DNA of 36,571 bases from the NCBI GenBank assembly GCA_031551765.1, contig JAVBNC010000042.1:1-36571 (forward strand). The letters run 5' to 3'. Numbering within the stretch: position 1 is the stretch's first letter; every line of letters begins with the position of its first letter. The position numbers and the translations under genes are program-made. This stretch comes from JAVBNC01 sp031551765. GTDB lineage: Bacteria > Desulfobacterota > Desulfovibrionia > Desulfovibrionales > Desulfovibrionaceae. The notes below the pieces were generated by a model. It saw only the letters and a list, made by a program, of their open reading frames with translations, searched no databases and was not told the origin of the DNA. Shown here piece after piece: positions 32,835-36,571 of the stretch.

Positions 32835-33036
32835 GACAGGTTCCTGGCAGCGTTTTCCGGCCCGGTTGCCCGGCGTCCGGCGTGCGAAAAACAGGGAACC
32901 GCCGCGCGCTGCATAAAGAGGCGGGGCGGGAAGGCAGAGCGCCGGAATACGCAAGGCAGGCGGAACTCTGCGCATAAAAAAGTGGTGTATACTTACAGGT
33001 TATCCGGGCAAAAGCAACGAGGCGCGGGGGCGGTGA

Positions 33037-33777
33037 CTAAGGATAGCGCTCCGCCTCGCGGAGTTGTTCCCACAGAGCATGGATAGCCTTGGCGTTTTTG
33101 GGATAGCGGCGGGCGAGGATTTTGACGGCCCGTTCCGCTCCTTCCGCGTCCCCTGCATCCAGGGTGGATCTGGCGGCCAGCACCTTGGGCTGCCAGCCCG
33201 CGCAGGCGCTGTCCTCCAGGGCGTCCAACGCGTCCCTGGTCCGGTTTTCCGCGCGGAAACTGCCCCAGACGTAGGTCAGGCGCTGTTCGTCGCAGCGCGG
33301 GTTCTGGACCCGCCACTGCGTTGCCGCCGTGCGCGCGGCTTGGTAGTCGCCGTTTTCGTACAGACAGCGTACCAGAAAGAGGTGGTCCTCCGGCCGGTAG
33401 GGGGCGGTCAGGATGTAGCGGCTCATGAGCCGCGCCGCGTCCGCCCGGCGGCCCAGGGTGTAGTAGGCATTGGCCGAGTAGTAGGCGGCGTCGGTCAGGC
33501 TTTTTTTCTGCTGCGTCAGTTCTTCAAGCTCGCGGGCCAGCGTGCTGAGCACGAAAATTTTGTCCGGGTGCTGCACCAGGGTGTTGGTGGTGTCGTCGGT
33601 AATGATGCGGCGGGGAAAGGCCAGCGAACCGGTGGACAGGGAAGGGGCCAGCGTGCGCAGCACATACACGGCGCGCAGATAGCGGGTTTGGGCGCTTTCC
33701 GCGGCCTGGGCCCGCATCGCGAAAAGACAGGGCAGCGCGGCGGCAAGCAGGAGAAAGCAAAAAATATGGCGGATCAT
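33037..33777 (-). CDS. Exported TPR-like protein
   Basis: A 246-residue protein starting at the ATG 33775-33777, with GGGAA upstream. Residues 1-27 form a signal peptide (IRHIFCFLLLAAALPCLFA core, cleavage near AQA). The mature part is helical with TPR-like pairs, such as AYYSANAYYTLGRRADAARL near 98, LVRCLYENGDYQAARTA near 128 and LDAGDAEGAERAVKILARRY near 205. An Asp/Thr-rich segment near 60 (ITDDTTNTLVQHPDK) precedes them. TPR proteins usually scaffold others, so a partner among the two exported proteins encoded downstream on the same strand is plausible. No family name can be given with confidence. Confidence 0.75.
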   Translation of the reverse strand: MIRHIFCFLLLAAALPCLFAMRAQAAESAQTRYLRAVYVLRTLAPSLSTGSLAFPRRIITDDTTNTLVQHPDKIFVLSTLARELEELTQQKKSLTDAAYYSANAYYTLGRRADAARLMSRYILTAPYRPEDHLFLVRCLYENGDYQAARTAATQWRVQNPRCDEQRLTYVWGSFRAENRTRDALDALEDSACAGWQPKVLAARSTLDAGDAEGAERAVKILARRYPKNAKAIHALWEQLREAERYP

Positions 33778-33857
33778 GCAGTAGATTCCCGCGGGTGGCA
33801 TTGTTCTCCCGCATGTTTTCGTTTATCGTGCTCCGCACGGCTGTGATACAGCCCAGC

Positions 33858-34010
33858 GCATTTTCAGCTTGGAATGTTCCGGCAGGTAAAATGCTCTGTC
33901 GGCGCGAACAGCGCCGGCCGCCGCGCAGGCACAGACGGGGGTGCGACCCCTGCGGGGCTTTGCCCGCCGTCAAGCGCCGGAGCGGGCGTTTTCGCATTAT
34001 TTTGCTTTAG
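33858..34010. repeat. Diverged relative of repeat family A
   Basis: It keeps the order of landmarks seen in the two closer copies: a GCATTTTCAGCTTGGAAT element, GGTAAAATGCTCTG, GCCCGCCGTCAAGCG, and an end TTGCTTTAG. The sequence between them is replaced by other GC-rich hairpins. It lies in the divergent gap between the TPR-like and DUF362 genes. The relationship is weaker than between copies 1 and 2. Confidence 0.5.
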
Positions 34011-34046
34011 ATCGCGTACGTGTCCCTGCATATCAGGAGGAGTTCC

Positions 34047-35270
34047 ATGACGCAAACATCCCATAAAAAAGCTTCCGCTGCCGCGAAAAAAACGGAAGCG
34101 GCTCCCGCCAAAAAACGTACGCCCGCCGCTAAAGCGAAAAGCACCAAGGGCGAGCGTTCCCTGGTCTATTTCACGGGCCTGCGCGCCCGCAGCGCCAAGG
34201 AAAACAAGGCGCAGAAGGTCCAGGACCTTTTTGATGCCGCCGGGTTCGCTTCCCGCATCCCGCAGAGCGCGCTCACGGCCGTCAAGGTGCATGTGGGCGA
34301 GCGGGGCAACGATACTTTCATGAACCCCGTGCTGGTACGGGCCGCGGTGGACAAGATCAAGGCCGCCGGAGGCAAGCCCTTTCTCACGGACACCAACACC
34401 CTGTACAACGGCTGCCGCCACAACGCCGTGGATCACATGCAGCTGGCCCTGGAACACGGGTTTTGCGAGCCCGTGGCGGGCGCGCCCTTCATTGTGGCCG
34501 ACGGGCTGCGCGGGCGCTGTTACGAGAAGGTTTCCATACGCAAAAAGCACTTCCCCACTGTCAAAATAGCCTCGGCCATAGCGGACGCTCAGGCCATGCT
34601 GGTGCTGTCCCACTTCAAGGGGCACGAGCTGGCTGGCTTTGGCGGGGCCATCAAAAACCTGGCCATGGGCTGCAGCCCTTCGGAAGGCAAGTGCGCACAG
34701 CACGCCACCAAGTTTTACGTGGCGGAAGATATTTGTGTGGGCTGCGGCCACTGTATCGCCCACTGTCCCCAGCACGCCATAGCCTTTGTGAAAAAGAAAA
34801 ACCGCAAGGTGGCCTCTATCGACCCCAAACTTTGCGTGGGGTGCGGCGAATGCCTGACGGTGTGCCGCCCCAAGGCCGTGTCTCTGAACTGGAAAACAGA
34901 ACTTGTGCCCTTCACGGAACGCATGGTAGAATACGCTTTAGGTGCTGTGACAGGGAAAGAGCAGCACATTGGGTATATAAGCTTTCTGATGAACATCACC
35001 CCGGACTGTGATTGCGCCTCCTGGAGCGACGCCCCCCTGGTGCCGGATATCGGCATTCTGGCTTCCACGGACCCCGTGGCTCTGGACAAGGCTTGCCTTG
35101 ACCTGGTCAATTCCTCGGAAGGCTTCGCGCATTCGCTTTTGCGGAGCGGGCACGCCAAAGGCGGGGATAAGTTCAAGGGAGCCTGGGATTACACCATGGG
35201 GAACGTGCAGATCAGCTACGCGGAAGAAATCGGCCTGGGCCGTTCCGCTTACGAGCTGGTCACGCTCTGA
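34047..35270 (+). CDS. DUF362-family protein with two [4Fe-4S] motifs
   Basis: A 407-residue protein. The ATG at 34047 follows a strong AGGAGG; the frame is open upstream without a ribosome site. Residues 1-32 are Lys/Ala-rich and histone H1-like (SAAAKKTEAAPAKKRTPAAK and onward). The DUF362 core starts at about residue 35 and includes VKVHVGERGN, FLTDTNTLYNG and SHFKGHELAGFGGAIKNLAMG. Two ferredoxin motifs, CVGCGHCIAHCP and CVGCGECLTVCR, occupy about 230-280. Such proteins are common in anaerobes and presumably move electrons, but their reaction is not established. No signal peptide is visible, so it is probably cytoplasmic. The next gene starts 17 bases downstream, suggesting an operon. Confidence 0.9.
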   Translation: MTQTSHKKASAAAKKTEAAPAKKRTPAAKAKSTKGERSLVYFTGLRARSAKENKAQKVQDLFDAAGFASRIPQSALTAVKVHVGERGNDTFMNPVLVRAAVDKIKAAGGKPFLTDTNTLYNGCRHNAVDHMQLALEHGFCEPVAGAPFIVADGLRGRCYEKVSIRKKHFPTVKIASAIADAQAMLVLSHFKGHELAGFGGAIKNLAMGCSPSEGKCAQHATKFYVAEDICVGCGHCIAHCPQHAIAFVKKKNRKVASIDPKLCVGCGECLTVCRPKAVSLNWKTELVPFTERMVEYALGAVTGKEQHIGYISFLMNITPDCDCASWSDAPLVPDIGILASTDPVALDKACLDLVNSSEGFAHSLLRSGHAKGGDKFKGAWDYTMGNVQISYAEEIGLGRSAYELVTL

Positions 35271-35287
35271 CCCGGCAGGAGAGCTCC

Positions 35288-36358
35288 ATGCAGCAGTATT
35301 GTCGACGAACAGCGGCGGCCGTCGCGCTGACCCTGGTTTTGTGCCTGGCCGGCGTCTCCGGAGCCCTTGCCCTGGAGGCCGAGCGCGGCACCGTTCTGGC
35401 CTATTTGATAGAGTTGTACCGTAAACAGAACAAACCCTGCGGCGACCGCAGTATGCCGCAGCCCCCGCCGCTGTTGTATTCCGAGCCCCTGCGTGACGCT
35501 GCCCGGGAACTGGCCGAAGGCGGCAACCGGGACCTGCAGACCATACTGGCCGCGCAAAAGCTGCACGCCGCGCGGTTCCACATGTTCAGCGCCAGCGAGG
35601 CCAAGGCGGAAGACGCCATGGCGCGCCTGAAAGCCGACCACTGCGTGGAGCTGCTGGAAAATTACACACACATCGGCGCCACCAGGACCAACGAGCGCTG
35701 GCTGGTGATCATGGCCACGCTGGAACCCTTGCGCGTCCCGGAAAACGCCACGCCGGGCGGGGCCGCTTCTGGCGGAAGTCCCGACGTGAGCACCCCCGGC
35801 GAGACAGCCCCTGTGGTCGGTATGCTTGCCGCGCCGACCCAAACGGCCCCGGCGGCTCCGGCCCAGACGCCGCCCGCTCAGTCAGCCAAGCCGCGCGCCG
35901 CCGCGCAAAGCACGGCAGTCTCGCCGGAAGCCAAGGCCATTGCGGCCCGCATCAACGCCATCCGGGCCAACGGTGTTTCCTGCGGCGGCAAGCACAAGGC
36001 CGCCGTCTCCCCTCTGGCCAGCAACCCGGCCCTGACCAAGGCGGCGCAGAAGCACGCCCAGGACATGGCGGATCAGGGGTATTTCAGCACCACTTCACCT
36101 TCCGGCATCACACTGGAGAACAGAGTGGGCACGGAAGGCTACGCCTGGGGCCTGATCACGGAACTCATCTCCAAGGGCCCGCCCCCGGCTTCCGCCGTGG
36201 TGGACCTGTGGCTGAGCTCCCCCAGCCAGTGCGAGCAGATCATGAACCCCGCCTTTGTGGACATGGGCGTGGGCGTAATCGGCGAATACTGGGCGGTTAT
36301 TTTCGCCAGGGCCGCCGTGGGGGTGCCCGGCCCGGAACGCTCCGGCGCGCGAGAATAA
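35288..36358 (+). CDS. Exported protein with two degenerate CAP (SCP/PR1) domains
   Basis: A 356-residue protein preceded by AGGAGAG. Residues 1-29 form a signal peptide ending ALA. The C-terminal CAP domain (about 218-350) has the order AARINAIRANGVSCGG, HAQDMADQGYFS, SPSGITLENRV, VVDLWLSSPSQCEQIMNP and GVIGEYWAVIFA. The histidines usual in this family are missing: the SH of the FFSH motif reads ST, and the GHC before NIMNP reads SQC. The N-terminal half (about 30-150) has the same order in weaker form (VLAYLIELYRKQ, PCGD, HCVELLENYTHIGA, WLVIMATL), so it is probably a second, more diverged CAP domain. A Pro/Ala-rich linker (about 150-215) joins them. It probably binds rather than cleaves a ligand outside the cell. 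Confidence 0.85.
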   Translation: MQQYCRRTAAAVALTLVLCLAGVSGALALEAERGTVLAYLIELYRKQNKPCGDRSMPQPPPLLYSEPLRDAARELAEGGNRDLQTILAAQKLHAARFHMFSASEAKAEDAMARLKADHCVELLENYTHIGATRTNERWLVIMATLEPLRVPENATPGGAASGGSPDVSTPGETAPVVGMLAAPTQTAPAAPAQTPPAQSAKPRAAAQSTAVSPEAKAIAARINAIRANGVSCGGKHKAAVSPLASNPALTKAAQKHAQDMADQGYFSTTSPSGITLENRVGTEGYAWGLITELISKGPPPASAVVDLWLSSPSQCEQIMNPAFVDMGVGVIGEYWAVIFARAAVGVPGPERSGARE

Positions 36359-36377
36359 CGGCAAGCGAAAAGGCACG

Positions 36378-36416
36378 AAAGCCGCCGCGACAGACCACGT
36401 TGCGGCGGCTTTTTTT
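36378..36416 (+). terminator. Terminator after the CAP-domain gene
   Basis: AAAGCCGCCGC and GCGGCGGCTTT form an 11-bp stem around a loop of about 12 bases, followed by a run of T residues. Confidence 0.88.
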
Positions 36417-36435
36417 CAGAGTTGTTTGAAATAGC

Positions 36436-36510
36436 TGCCGAAGCCATCCAAGAATAAGAGCAGGGCGCTGCCCTGCACCCGCCAAGGGGCGCCCCTTGGA
36501 ACCCATTCAG
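36436..36510. repeat. Repeat family B, copy 2, with extra palindrome
   Basis: The core 36436-36476 matches 15962-16001 and contains a perfect GCAGGGC/GCCCTGC hairpin. It is followed by CCAAGGGGCGCCCCTTGG (36482-36499), an 18-base perfect palindrome not seen in copy 1. The remaining bases to 36571 show no recognisable feature. Confidence 0.75.
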
Positions 36511-36571
36511 GATGGGTATGACGCTACAGGTTACTTAAAACGCTCCCTTTGTGTCTGCGCTTGTCCACATG

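Overview
This GC-rich window most likely comes from a Desulfovibrio-type sulfate- or sulfite-reducing bacterium (Desulfovibrionaceae). The strongest marker is a complete dsrC at 14722-15039, with the paired C-terminal cysteines that carry sulfur during dissimilatory sulfite reduction. Anaerobic dicarboxylate carriers, a DUF362 double [4Fe-4S] protein and a chromosomal class A beta-lactamase fit the same group. No tRNA, rRNA, CRISPR array, insertion sequence or phage gene was seen.

Layout. 1-4781: a DctB/DctD-type two-component system (minus strand, regulator cut by the left edge), divergent from a DASS-family dicarboxylate/sodium symporter. A consensus sigma-54 promoter and an upstream palindrome lie between them. 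4966-6228: a class I/II aminotransferase. 6298-10618 (minus): aspartase, a MalY/PatB-type C-S lyase and a DcuC carrier. 10619-11289: a long intergenic region whose second half is strikingly AT-rich. 11290-12360: an exported L-asparaginase. 12425-13765 (minus): a free-standing LarC C-terminal domain and a YitT membrane protein. 13891-15039: a CBS-CBS-ACT protein and dsrC. 15114-17778 (minus): a membrane protein and recN.

17983-26699 (minus): two M20 metallopeptidase paralogues flanking a second DcuC carrier. The dcuC/M20 pair is followed closely by a Tat-type class A beta-lactamase, two Dpp-type ABC permeases and a CgeB-like glycosyltransferase; the last three genes are coupled by ATGA overlaps. 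26857-28292 (minus): an MFS carrier and a 59-residue lipoprotein. 28635-33777 (minus): three exported proteins that I cannot assign to a family, two of them apparently distant paralogues. 34047-36358 (plus): a DUF362 ferredoxin-like protein and an exported protein with two degenerate CAP domains.

How the genes fit together (inference): the left third reads as a C4-dicarboxylate and amino-acid module. Asparagine is deaminated outside the cytoplasm, aspartate and other dicarboxylates enter through DASS or DcuC carriers, aspartase makes fumarate and ammonia, and aminotransferases link to keto acids. The right half adds peptide or acyl-amino-acid hydrolysis, envelope proteins of unknown role, and two families of structured intergenic repeats. 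The best candidates for something undescribed are the exported-protein cluster at 28635-33777 and the structured repeat family at 17790, 28416 and 33858.
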